Shown here one piece after another: positions 22,901 through 33,819 of a stretch of DNA of 64,000 bases. The stretch covers positions 23,171,092 through 23,235,091 of the forward strand of contig CP141143.1 in the NCBI GenBank assembly GCA_035235625.1, given 5' to 3'. Under the pieces are notes generated by a model. That model did no database searches and had not been told where the DNA came from. It worked only from the letters and a program-made list of their open reading frames with translations. The position numbers and the translations under genes are program-made. How positions within the stretch are numbered: position 1 is the stretch's first letter; each line of letters begins with the position of its first letter. This stretch comes from Saururus chinensis. Taxonomy: Eukaryota > Streptophyta > Magnoliopsida > Piperales > Saururaceae.

Positions 22901-25337
22901 AAAATTAAAATGCTTATATGCACACAATGTGAACGTCATGAAATTTTTGGTATACTTGTCGCATTGTACATTCAAAAAGAACGGATTGGTCTCCAAATTG
23001 GAACCAGTTAGGTTAACTGAGTCCTGTTAGCGCATGCAGTTGGCAACTGAATTATAATGAACATCCCTCCATTTTATGCAGGTGAAGCTTGACTACCCGG
23101 ACGAGGTCCTCACGTCGATCAGTGGGCATTATGGCTCAATGGCTCATGGGAGACCCCTCTGTGTCCGATCACTTAAATTTGAAAGCAACAGAAGGAACTA
23201 TGGTCCATTCGGTTTCCAACAAGGAACATATTTTTCCCTCCCCATGAGCGGAGGGAAGATCGTCGGCTTCCACGGCAGGGCCGGCTGGTACCTCGACTCG
23301 ATCGGGGTTTACCTGAAGTCGCTCAAGAATACGAATTCCATGAATTCTCTGATACCATCTGAGAGTCATGTTGCCAATGGCAGTTCGGACAGGATGGGCT
23401 ACGGTGTGGTGCAAGGAACTGGGCAGGGAGGATATGACATCGTTTTTGCTGTCACAGAGAAGGAAGATGGCAATAAGCTCCTGATGAATAACACTTGGCA
23501 GTCTTCAGGAAGTCGAGAGTTCACCTATCAGGAATCTAAAAACAAGGTTAAATTGCTTGACCTTTTTCTAAGTAATTGTCAAGTAACCGGCGTGAGCTAG
23601 AGGCATTGTCAGCATTCGGATCAAGATCTAAAGGTGCATGTTACTCAATGCTTGCCTGCTTCTAGCTGAGTAGCATGGCTGTCAGATCAAATTCCAATGG
23701 CTTGCCATACCCCAACTTGGTTCTTTTGTTATATTTTATGAATTTTTTTACTTTGCTTTCAGTAATTTCCAGTTAAGCAATGGTGAACTTGTACGTATTT
23801 CATAACATTGGCAAATTTGCATGGTCTTACAGTTGGAGGTTGATAAGGGAAACTCAACTAATGGGGGTCCTGTGAAGCTTGGACCGTGGGGTGGTAATGG
23901 TGGAACCACCTTTGATGATGGAGTTTACCCAGGCATTCGGCAAATTAACATAGCGCGTAATGCCGGTTTAACCTCCATTAAAGTCTTGTATGATAAAAAC
24001 GGGCTGGCAGTATGGGGGAGCAAGCATGGAGGAAATGGAGGAATCAAAACTGACAAGGTCAGACTATATATATGTGCGTCTTAATTCAATCAAATTTTCA
24101 GCTGAATCCCACATTGGTTATGAGCTTCTTATTGTGTCAAATATGTTGTCTGCAGGTAGTATTGGATTACCCTTATGAAGTCCTAACTCACATAACGGGC
24201 TATTATGGCCCAACACTAATGGTGGGACCAACTGCAGTGAAATGCATCACATTCCACACCACAAAGGGAAAGTACGGACCATTTGGAGAGGAGCAAGGGA
24301 TCTTCTTCTCCTCTAACAGAGGGGGAGGGATGATAGTAGGGTTTCATGGAAGGAAAGGATGGTACATAGATAGTATTGGAGTCCATGTGCTGGAAGGGAA
24401 ATTGGCACTGCCAGTACCTTCCCTTCCATCAAATCCAATCTCTCAGAGTGATACCACAATATCAGAGGTAATTAAGTATTCTCAAAAGTTTCTTTCAATA
24501 TGACATATTATTTGAATGTAGTGTAATTTTGGGCCAATCTCACTTCACCGTCAAATGTGAGAAACACTTGGTTAAATGTGAGAAACACATGGTGAAGCGT
24601 GATTGGCTTTGAGCACCATGTCCACGCGATGAACTGGAGTTCCAAGACCCTGAATAATTTCTTTTAATTCATATAATTGATTGTAATGTACAATGAAAGA
24701 GGGGATTGATCAAATCTTGCTAGGCTTGTTACAACATTATGAAAGAACCAGTTCCATCTGGGCCTGGGCCATGGGGTGGTGAAGGAGGAAGGCCATGGGA
24801 CGATGGAGTGTACTCTGGTGTCAAACAGATTTTCTTGACAAGAGGAGATGCAATTACCTCAATACAGATAGAGTATGACAGAAATGGCCAGTCAGTTTGG
24901 TCTACAAGGCATGGGGGCGACACTGGTTCTGCCACACATCGGGTAGATGCAAATTGCAATTTGATCTTTACAATCTAATGGTTTTTGAGCTGTATGCCGC
25001 GCACAAGTCGTTTTTAATGGGATTTCTGTCATTAATGCAGATCAAATTCGAGTACCCAAATGAGGTCCTTAATTGCATTAGTGGTTACTATAGCTCAATC
25101 AATAGAGGTGTGTCTAATGCAGTAATCAGGTCGTTAACATTCTATACATCTCGAGGCAAGTATGGCCCATTTGGAGAGGAGGTTGGCACCTTCTTCAGTT
25201 CTACTACAACTCAAGGGAAGGTGGTTGGATTCCATGGCCGGAGTGGACTCTATCTTGATGCCATAGGGGTGCACATGCAACACTGGCTAGGAGAAGGAAA
25301 ACTTACAAAGTCCCTGATTTCGAGGTTTTTCCGTTAG
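19911..25337 (+). CDS. Jacalin-related lectin with three jacalin domains
   Basis: Exons are 19911-19913 (ATG only), 20182-20394, 23082-23546, 23833-24057, 24156-24467, 24724-24942 and 25041-25337. All junctions are GT-AG in phase 0, giving about 577 aa. Each domain is split over two exons and has the beta-prism start GPWGG (residues about 14, 244 and 421) and the sugar-binding loop GxxxD near its end: GWYLD 140-144, GWYID 370-374 and GLYLD 548-552. All three sites look intact. There is no signal peptide (N-terminus MSFEGREKKP), as in the cytosolic/nuclear mannose-binding jacalin-related lectins of plants. Such proteins bind mannose/glucose glycans and often act in stress or defence responses. 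The linker after domain 1 (residues about 154-227) is long. The exon 3 donor at 23547 and the exon 6 acceptor at 24723 are the least certain joins. Intron 2 is 2.7 kb. Confidence 0.88.
20395..23081 (+). other. Intron 2 of the lectin gene (2.7 kb)
   Basis: This AT-rich intron separates the two halves of jacalin domain 1. It contains open stretches (for example 21031-21354) with no recognisable domain, and the phrase 'aaccatataggagat' occurs twice (about 20445 and 21080). No separate gene is supported. Confidence 0.7.
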
Positions 25338-25914
25338 GGCTGGTTTTTGTCCAACCAGCAGTATCTATCTCAATTTCCACCACGGGCTTGTGATATATGT
25401 TATTGGGTGTTGCCTGAACTTATGAACCTTATAAATGAAGAAATTGAATAAGCTGAGTACAACATTGCTGGCCTTTTGCTTAGTCTTTGTATACTTTCTT
25501 AGCTAATCCTTCTACTTTTGCTTCATGATATATCTCAATTATAGCTTTTATCGAGGTTTTTCTGCTAGGGCGTTCTGTATTTTAAGATTAGCACATTCAA
25601 ATGCTCGATTTCAAAATGCAAACGAAAATTAATATCGTTTTCTTTTGAGTAGAGGGGACCACACATGAAAAGTAATCACTTTGTCCTATATTAATAACTA
25701 CATTTAAAAAAATAGTGATTCCAAATTAATATCATTTTCTTTTGAGTAGAGGGGACCACACAAAAAAATAATAATTTTTATTAAATGATTAAACTTAACA
25801 TTTAAGTTCCCAACAATTTAAATGGAACAAAATAGAGCTATTAATATAGAATAAGTTTTTTTTGTCAATTTGAGCTATTAATGTAGGAGGGAGGGAGTGT
25901 ATGCTAATGGAGGT

Positions 25915-26165
25915 CTGCTCTTCACCATTTCTAGAGCACTCCCATGGCTAGCTGGTATGTAGGCTCTCTACAAATGGAAAGTTCTCATACAACAACTCCC
26001 TTGTTGGCTTTTGGGCACTCTGCAAATTAATGGGAAGTTCTTAGTCTCAAATGGATTCAGGTACGGCAGATCACTGGAAATGATTTCTGGGCACGCACTA
26101 GCTAGTCTGAAAAGCTTGCAAAGTGCAATTGGTCATTTCCAAAACAAGGTAAGTACTTATGAGAA
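25915..26165. repeat. Direct repeat R3, copy 1
   Basis: It matches 29460-29790 in the same orientation. Landmarks are 'gagcactcccatggctagct', 'aggctctctacaaatggaa', 'gatttctgggc' and 'agcttgcaaagtgcaattg'. Confidence 0.75.
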
Positions 26166-26465
26166 GGAAAACCTATGAAGCCCATAGGGCGCCCGAATGC
26201 CATATAGGGGTGCACATGCAACACTCTCTCGGAGGAAAACATATCAAGTCCATTATATACCAAGGTTCTTCGACTAGGAATAATTTTGTTCAAGCCATGA
26301 GTATGTCAAGCACATTAACATCAAAGATTAAGGAAACTGAGAATAAATTGAGAAGAATCACCACCGGACTTATACGTAGGAGTGTTTCGAGCTGCTGTTT
26401 TTTTTATTCTCTAGTTAATCCTTCTACTTTTGCCATGTAATACATCGTAATTACGAGAAATTTTT
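25915..26465 (+). pseudogene. Decayed duplicate of the lectin 3' end
   Basis: 'ggggtgcacatgcaacact' at 26208 repeats the end of the last lectin exon (25268), followed by a degraded version of the C-terminal coding sequence. 'taatccttctacttttgc' at 26416 repeats 25505 in the 3' flank. The upstream domain is missing and the frame is not kept. It is a relic of local duplication, not a gene. Confidence 0.6.
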
Positions 26466-27033
26466 GGGTGTATGTTGCATACCAACTCTATATTTCACCA
26501 CTTACCAAACTACCTAATAGTATAGTGTGCGACGCACACAGCAGAATTTATTCTTTATTATAACTTTTTTCATGTTAAAACTTATGCTTAAGAGAAAATT
26601 TTAGAAAGTCATATATATTTGCTGAACTGCCCAAAATGGTATTTCAAACATTGGGAGAGGTGTTTGAAAGCAATTAATATAACATTAAACCAAAGCAACT
26701 GGCCAGTCTCGCTAGATTGGTTCAGACTGGACAGGTACATTGTTCAGCCTAGCTTGGGCTTGGACCAAGCCTTTATCATCTTGCATGACCATTTTTGTAA
26801 ACCCTATTTTTTTTTTATGTTTGGCTCGAACCCGGTCCAAGTCAACTCAAACCCAAAGGGACTGGCTTTCATGGAACGTCGGGGGAGAGGTCTCTCTCCC
26901 CCCAACCTCACCGCACCAGGGAGAGGATCAGTTCTCCTCTCCCGGTGACTCTCCCTCTTTCTCCCTACGTTTATCCCATTCATATTAGGATTCTCCTTCC
27001 GTTTCCTTGCACGTCTCTTCCCCATTCACTCTC

Positions 27034-27040
27034 TATAAAT
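27034..27040 (+). promoter_or_regulatory. TATA-like element upstream of a CT-rich leader
   Basis: TATAAAT in 'ctctataaattccatctcct' is followed by pyrimidine-rich sequence. It could be a real promoter of an unrecognised transcript or an LTR promoter. No coding sequence follows that I can identify. Confidence 0.25.
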
Positions 27041-27839
27041 TCCATCTCCTCCCTCCCCCTCGCCCCACATGATCCTTCTTCCCTAGTTTGATGAGAAGAG
27101 TTTGTGGGAGCTTGCCGGCGGCGACGAGGGGAAAGTTAGGTAGTGAGAGGACTGGGCTGAAGAGGGGAAGGCAAAAAGGTAGGTTTTTTTTTTAAACAAC
27201 TCTCTCTCTCTCTCTGATTTGGGTAAATTCCTTTTTCCCAGATTCGAAAACACTATTCACAGTGTGTTGGATCGTCTGAAATTTTCCAACTTTCAGCATC
27301 TCTTTCCCTTGCGGTTGATTACATATCCCCTCCTATTAATTAGAGTTTTGTTGTGGTTTTCTTAGGTTTTTGTGAGGAGCAGTGATTTTTTGTGTCGGTT
27401 TGTGTTTCCAACTAGGCTCAGGTGAGGTCCCTCTGTTGGAACATAAATTGTTCTCTCAGCAAGTGTGGTGGATTGTGTGGAATGAAATCTGCTCAAAATT
27501 TGATTTTGCAAAGTGTTTTTTATGTTTTGGTTAAATATGTAATTTCCAACGTTTGATGGGCAATACACTGATTTCAATTCATAAAATGGAATGTAGTTTT
27601 CTAGCATGTTTCTGAAGTATGGGTTTGTTTTATGAGTGATATGATTCATGTTCTATGCTAGGATGAGTTTCAAACAAATCTCTGATGCTATAAATATAAC
27701 TGTGAGACTGTGACAGTTAGGGATTTATTCACCATCTAGTATTCGCATCGTTCAGGCAGATTGGATTTTCTAATTCTTTCCCAGGGGTGGAGGATATGTC
27801 AGTTATGAAATCTGGGCAGTTTATATAGTTTGTTTCAGC

Positions 27840-28125
27840 ATGAGTATTGGTTGACTTACATGTGGGCATGAGTTTCTATGCTGATTTAAGTTTATATTTG
27901 AATATGGGAGAAGCTAAATTATATATATGCAGGATCTGTTTTCTATGTACCTTAATTAGGAATTTCTCATCATATGTTTTAGGCAGTGCATATACTTTGT
28001 TTTCTTTTTTTTGCATGATTAATGGTCGCCTTACATGTGGACATGGGTTTCTATGCTGAAGTAGGTTTTATATGCAGGATCTGTTTTTTATGTGCCTTAA
28101 TCAAGAATTTTCCATCGTATGTTTT
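27840..28125. repeat. Tandem duplication, about 175-bp unit x2
   Basis: 'ttgacttacatgtgggcatg' and 'atatgcaggatctgttttct' in the first unit recur as 'cgccttacatgtggacatgg' and 'atatgcaggatctgtttttt' in the second. Confidence 0.75.
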
Positions 28126-29459
28126 GCTCAATTTACTAAAATTCACCTTACAGGATATAGGTTGACTTTGATAATACCATGTTGAATTGCTAGGTAACTG
28201 TTTGAATATATGTACAGGACCTTATTAGAACTTTATTATACATATATGGTACTTAGGGTGCACATGACCCACCCGGCAGTGATTCTTTTATTTTCTATTA
28301 GGGGAGGCCTTGCCGAGAATAAAAGATATATAATGAACTGTATTAGTGTGAATGGTATGCTGATTTGGGCACGTGTGAGAAATTCAATGCCTAATTGGTA
28401 GACTAAGTAATAAGAACCCACTTAAGAGAAACGGGTTAACACGGGTAGTTAAGATTTGGGTTGGGTGACTTAACTTCAATATTCAAGTTAATAAAACTAC
28501 CCAGGTGCCATGTAGGGATGAGGGTGGACCCAGCCTTTGGCAGTTCCCTCCCGGTTTCACGGGTCATTACGAGTGCACACGTATCACCACCCACGGCGCA
28601 TTCGCACCGGTGCAAATCACGGATCACATAGCTAGTTCTCTGGGTGTTATGGGGAATGAGCTATGTAGATTATACATTATGAAATGTCATGCATACGGTG
28701 ATGATGATCAATGATGATTGGTTACATTAGATGATACACATGTATATAAATTTATTTAGAAATCCTGTTAGATGTTTTATTCTGGAGATGTTTTGATTAT
28801 TTATTGTTGTTGCATGACCAACGATTGCTAAGATTACAATGTATGTTTTAATTGAGGCTCACGAAGCTTTTAGCTTACGGGTGGAACGTTTGTTCCACTG
28901 GGCATATTTTTACGTGCAGGTTTATTTACGGAATTGGATGCGTAGGAACGCCGAGAAAGGATAGAGATAACGGTCACAGGGTTAACAAAGGGAATTAGCA
29001 TTAGTTTGATTTTTTTGTAGCATTAGTAGTTATTTTGTAGTTGCCAATGAATAACCCTTGGGTGAAACTCTTTCTAGTTGATTCAATAAAGATTTAGTAG
29101 GAAGTTTATTAATGTTTCATATAAATTCTTTATCCCTTGCAAAATATTCTATTATCTTGTCACTGCTTGAGCTCAGGTACACTCCGATGGACCCTTCTCA
29201 CGGCTCAAGTCGTGACAATTTTTTTATACCATACACGATATGTATCTTCATTACAAGATATATAGCCTATTTAACTTGGAGCTCCTCCTAGCTAGTTATC
29301 CCGAAACGAACCCTGGACTATAATCAGCCTCATTTAGGCATGCTTGATCTTATCTTTTGGCGTTTCTACTTAATTGGATAGAAAGTTTTATTGGCATGTT
29401 GCCGATCGTTTTTTCAAGAACCCCTTTTAATTGAAGGGGACCACACAGAAGGTATGCTA

Positions 29460-29790
29460 CACTACTAGAGGTCTGCAACCTGTGCTCTGGTGCATGAGAA
29501 ATTTTTGTAAGTCACCATTTCAAGAGCACTCCCGTGACTGGCTGCTTTCTTAGGCTCTCTGTAAATGGAATGATCTCAGACAAACAACTCCTTTGGCTCT
29601 TGCTGGCACTCTGCAAATGGAAAGTTCTTAATGTCAAAGGAACAACAACACATGGAAGGTTCCTTTTCGGATAGTAACGTTTCTAGGTACAGAAAAATTG
29701 GAAGTGATTTCTGGGTGTCAGCTAGTCTGAACAGCTTGCAAAGTGCAATTGATCATTTCCAGAACAAACATAGTACTTGTTATAATAAAG
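29460..29790. repeat. Direct repeat R3, copy 2
   Basis: It is a same-orientation copy of 25915-26165, about 3.55 kb downstream and ending about 150 bp before the AZG start codon. The AZG upstream region is therefore partly made of duplicated lectin-flank sequence. Confidence 0.75.
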
Positions 29791-29942
29791 GAATTATGGG
29801 TTAAAAGCCAAGTAAAGTGAAGTTAATGCATAGTTAAACATCAAACATCCCATCTTACACAGATAGATTGATGCATCAACACAAAACTAAACATCATGAA
29901 GCATATAAAGCATTGTATCACCGTACAGAGAGGCATCACGCG

Positions 29943-31379
29943 ATGGAGAATCCGGAGCAGCCACCGACGACGGTGGGAAATCCAGAAGCACCGTTGACGG
30001 TTGGAAATTCGGAGCAGCCACCGACGACGGCTGAAAATCAGGAGCAGACACCGGCGAGGTGGGAATCGGCGACCACCCGCCTGAACACGTACGTCGCCAA
30101 CACCCGACTCGGCAAGCACTTCCGACTTGCTGAACGTAACACCACATTCACCACTGAGGTCTGGGCAGGAACCGCCACCTTCCTCACTATGGCTCACACA
30201 GTGGCTGTCAACGCCTCCATCCTGGCCGACTCCGGAGCCACCTGCCTACACTCATCCCTGCCTTACTCTGCGTGCGTCGACAGAGTGCGAAGGGACCTCG
30301 TTGTCGCCACCGCCGTTGCCTCCTTCTTGGGTTCCTTCCTCATAGGCAGCGTCGCCAACCTCCCCTTCGGCGTCGCCCCGGCCATGGGCACCGCCGCCTA
30401 CTTCGCCTACGGTTTAGTGGGTCTCGAGGGCCGCGGCGGGACGCTCTCTTACGAGGCCGCTCTCGGAGCCGCATTGCTCGGAGGCACCAGCTTCCTCATT
30501 TACGCCGTCATCATCCCGCTCCACAAAATCATAAGGCACGTTCCACGCACTGCCCAGGCCGCCTGCTCTGCTGGAATGGGCCTCTTCCTCGTCTTCGTCG
30601 GCATGAACAAGGACGACGGGGAGAGCCCTACCTCCTCGTTGGCCGTGGTGGGTTTCTTTGTCACCGCCTACTGCCTCATGAAGAAAGTCAAAGGGGCAAT
30701 GATCTACGGAATTTTCCTCGTGACGACCGTCTCCTGCTTCCGACGCACGATCTTCACTGCCTTCCCTGCCACCGAGACCGGCGAGGCCGCGTACCGCTAC
30801 TTCAGGCGCGTCGTTGAAGTGCCCAAGATCGAATCGACGGCGTGGGCTCTGAACTTAGCAGACTTCCGGAAAGCGCGTTTCTGGACGGCACAGCTGACAT
30901 TCTTCTCCATCGACATGCTAACCACGACGGGGACGCTCTACCCCGTGGCCAGCCTCGCTGGCCTGGATGACACAGGAACCGGCCGGTTTGAGGGCGAACG
31001 CGGGGGCTTCCTGTGCGTCGCGGCGGCGTTGGCAGTGGGCTCGCTGCTTGGGACATCTCCGGTGACGGTGCACGAGGGTTCGACGGTCGGAATAGGGGAG
31101 GGTGGCCGGACGGGACTGACGGCAGTGACGGTATCAGCCTACTTCCTGCTGGCACTCTTCTTCGCGCCATTGCTGGCGTCCGTCCCGCCATGGGCCGTGG
31201 GCCCATCAATGGTGCTGTGCGGCATGATGAAGATGAGGAGCATAAAGGACATCAATTGGGCCGACATGGGCCTGGCCATCCCCGCCCTCCTCACTGTAAT
31301 CGTCATGGCCCTCACTCCAGATGGGCTTGGCCGCCTACGTGGTCTTGCATCTTATGGACTGGAGCTTTCAGGCCCGTGA
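29943..31379 (+). CDS. AZG: AZG-type adenine/guanine (purine) permease, C-terminus frameshifted
   Basis: This intronless, very GC-rich ORF encodes 478 aa from the ATG at 29943. The ORF extends upstream to 29868, but those codons lack the bias of the rest. It shows the family signature early (TFTTEVWAGTATFLTMAH, then VNASILADSGATC) and the ...GVAPAMGTAAYFAYG loop, followed by repeated hydrophobic segments typical of a multi-spanning plasma-membrane purine transporter related to plant AZG1/AZG2 and fungal AzgA. After MALT at 31305-31316 the frame runs into an arginine/glycine-rich tail. The expected last membrane segment (LAAYVVLHLMDW) is instead encoded in the +1 frame at 31321-31419. The spacing there is about 20 nt shorter than I expect from the family. 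This is either a real frameshifting deletion or an assembly error. Function may be lost or altered. Confidence 0.85.
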   Translation: MENPEQPPTTVGNPEAPLTVGNSEQPPTTAENQEQTPARWESATTRLNTYVANTRLGKHFRLAERNTTFTTEVWAGTATFLTMAHTVAVNASILADSGATCLHSSLPYSACVDRVRRDLVVATAVASFLGSFLIGSVANLPFGVAPAMGTAAYFAYGLVGLEGRGGTLSYEAALGAALLGGTSFLIYAVIIPLHKIIRHVPRTAQAACSAGMGLFLVFVGMNKDDGESPTSSLAVVGFFVTAYCLMKKVKGAMIYGIFLVTTVSCFRRTIFTAFPATETGEAAYRYFRRVVEVPKIESTAWALNLADFRKARFWTAQLTFFSIDMLTTTGTLYPVASLAGLDDTGTGRFEGERGGFLCVAAALAVGSLLGTSPVTVHEGSTVGIGEGGRTGLTAVTVSAYFLLALFFAPLLASVPPWAVGPSMVLCGMMKMRSIKDINWADMGLAIPALLTVIVMALTPDGLGRLRGLASYGLELSGP

Positions 31380-31419
31380 GTGGGCCGTGCAGTTCTGGGC
31401 CAGGGTCTTGCAGCGCTGA
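31380..31419 (+). other. Out-of-frame remainder of the AZG C-terminus
   Basis: In the +1 frame the sequence from 31321 continues past the ORF stop to TGA at 31417-31419, encoding a short tail after the hydrophobic segment. It suggests where the ancestral gene ended. Confidence 0.5.
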
Positions 31420-31499
31420 GGGTGGGCCCTTTCCGGTGGCCACTGTTTTTGTTTGCATTGGGACCAAGTCGGCCCAATTTTAGGCTTAGAAGAGGAGTA

Positions 31500-32265
31500 C
31501 GGTTTGAATTTTTTTTTGGGGTGATCCAACTTTAGTCAGGGTTTTGTGGGTAGTGAAATAGGTTATTGATATGAATTGAAAAACTTTAGGGTCTTTTATG
31601 TATTTTGATTGGTCCCATAGGATTATGAACAGGAATTTAGTTTTTATAAAACTCTCACTCTTTGTAGGCTCATTACATTGACATATATGATAAAATGCCT
31701 CGCCATAATTAACAACTATGTGAAACCCAAATGATTTGGAAAAAGTATGCTTAGTTCAAGAGGAGATCACATAAGTAGTGTTCATTAAAGAAATAGGAAG
31801 GCAATCTTTTATAGAAAAAAGAAGGAAAGTAATTTCTCTCATTAGGTAATTTGTTAGATACAAGAAATAGTAAAATTTGTACCGACGAATAGTAGGCATT
31901 TATCTGCATATAGTTCAACTCCACTAAAAGTTTTCAATCTTGAACTTCATATTAGCAACTTGAATTTATCAAACTACAAGGTCATATTACCTTCCAGCAA
32001 TGGAGCTTCCCACTAGACTACTAGAGGAAGCAAGGACCGCAGCATGAAGAAGATCACCAGGGTCAAGAGCAATGACATGGTCATTGAGGACCTTCCTCCT
32101 CCATCATCATATTATGCACTCTGATGTTGGCCTCGGCTTCCTGTCTCCACATTTGAATAACTCGAGGAGGCCACTGATTCTAGTGATGGATGCTACTCCC
32201 AGAGATCCGTATGCAACCCATGAATAGGGATTTAGTTGTTCCAACTCTAACCACATCGACATTAT
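31500..32265. other. Intergenic region downstream of AZG
   Basis: It is AT-rich with no gene seen. 'ccttccagcaatggagcttcccac' at about 31990 is similar to 'tttccagcgatggtgcttcccat' at 33889, so part of it belongs to the duplicated lectin-flank material. Confidence 0.5.
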
Positions 32266-32268
32266 CTT

Positions 32269-32453
32269 GCTTCTTATGTAATGCTAAATTAGATGAATTA
32301 TTCGTAAGAATTTGAAGAATTAGAACGAGATGTGGGGAAAATGCTCGTTGCATCTATGTTTCTAATTTTCTTTGTTTTTTCAAAAGTATTGATTTTTTTG
32401 AATTACCGGTGTGTAATGAATGAAGAACTAAATGATACTCCCTTCGTCCTGTT
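32269..32453. repeat. Direct repeat R4, copy 1
   Basis: It matches 33546-33765. Landmarks are 'cttcttatgtaatgcta', 'ttagatgaattatt', 'aatgctcgttgcatct' and 'gtgtaatgaatga'. It ends at the left terminus of a Stowaway-like MITE. Confidence 0.75.
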
Positions 32454-32541
32454 ATAAAGGTTTAGATTAAAAAACTAAAATGTACTAATTTTAGTTCATT
32501 TTTGTTTTCTAGTCCAAGTGCTTATTATCAAATGGAGGAAG
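32438..32541. mobile_element. Stowaway-like MITE
   Basis: It has ends CTCCCTTCGTCC and (reverse complement) CTTCCTCCATTT, flanked by TA on both sides. The interior is an inverted repeat built around 'ttagttcatttt'. It belongs to the same group as the elements at 39861, 48533 and 62185. Confidence 0.7.
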
Positions 32542-33545
32542 TATGACATTAAGGGATCTCCAAAGACTTATGAATATGATGATGGAGATTAGTTTTTATT
32601 AGAAGTGAGCATTACATTAAATGGGTTAAGCTTATATCATTAAGATGGGCATGATAATATTTATGTGGGTCAAACTCATATATTAGAGAGAGCCCAATCT
32701 CACTTTGTATTGAATAAGAATCACACATATGAATTGATTGAATAAGTGAATAGTTTCACATTGTTTAATTTGGCTTTTCAAGTTAGGCCCTTGGGCCAAC
32801 CCACTTTTGTAGGGGAGAGAGATATTGGACCAATGCACCTAGGTGGGCTAACCCACATGCGTGCACGCGTCGCCACCGGCTCTGTTGGGTTGGGTTCAAC
32901 AAGATAATAATTTTGGGACAAATTCAATTAGTTTGGTTTTCTATTAACTAAAATGGGTTCAGTTTGTTTTCACTAAAAAAATATGTCTGTTAACGGATAG
33001 ATGCATCCGTTTGAACGGGAAATGATGTCTTCAACGGGATTTCCTATAAAATCATGGAAAACGATTTCTACACTAATCCGATTTGGGATTTTCGTCTGTT
33101 TTCATTTATGTGAGAGCATACATAGTGTGGTTTGCTACATGTACTGTGTTGGATGTGCTCCTACAGTACATGGTTGATCATCTTATCCTGAGAGGTAAAC
33201 GCCCAAAAATCTTAAGCACCGTTAAGGAGGGCGAATTCTATCTTAAAGACAGAGCGACTTGCTTGATTCGATCATAATCATTTTAGTAAAATTTCTCATT
33301 ACCATATTTGCAAATGTACAAAAATAACAGTTTTTAAGGTAGCTTTGGTAGTTATAGCATCAAGATTAGAAAAATTGTGAGAGTAATAAGTATTTGTGGG
33401 ATTCATTCAACCCATACTTCGAGGCTTATGTTCTACATTCTAAAAAATATAAAAAATCTTAAAGGCATTGGTATATGTTTGTTTTAGATGCTTATGTTGA
33501 GGTTAAGGTTTTATGTCCCTATGACCACCACATGGAGATTACCTT

Positions 33546-33765
33546 AGCTTCTTATGTAATGCTAGAAATGATGTGATATCAAGATTAGATGAATTATTCA
33601 TAAGAATTTGAAGAAATAGAATTGATAAATGGGGGAAATGTATGGGGAAATGCTCGTTGCATCTGTATTTCTAATTTTTCTTTGTTTTGTCAATGTTTTT
33701 TTTTGGGGTGAATTATGGGTGTGTAATGAATGATGGATTAAATGATACTCCCTCCGTCCTGTTCT
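33546..33765. repeat. Direct repeat R4, copy 2, ending in a broken MITE terminus
   Basis: It is a direct copy of 32269-32453. It includes 'atactccctccgtcctgtt', the left end of the MITE, after which the sequence diverges, so only the terminus was copied or kept. Confidence 0.7.
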
Positions 33766-33819
33766 TGATCTCTGTTTCATTGGGGTTCTTTCTTAAATCA
33801 ATCTCTATCGTCCTATTTT

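Larger units (their letters stand above)
26730..29225. other. Spacer, possible LTR-derived sequence
   Basis: No gene is supported. A TATA-like TATAAAT at 27034-27040 is followed by a CT-rich leader and a GT-rich junction at about 27180. Near the right end, 'acgtgcaggt' at 28913 and a 'cggctcaagtcgtgaca' terminus at 29217 resemble LTR ends, but no matching left end or target duplication was found. A local tandem duplication of about 175 bp lies at 27840-28120. Confidence 0.35.

Noticed and set aside
26730..29217. Complete solo LTR ending at 'tcgtgaca'
   Set aside because: No left end with TG and a matching 5-bp duplication could be found, and part of the candidate span belongs to the lectin-flank duplication.
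30272..31483. Long ORFs in other frames over the AZG gene (135-181 aa)
   Set aside because: They are GC-rich shadows of the AZG coding frame. Only the +1 frame end at 31321-31419 is meaningful.
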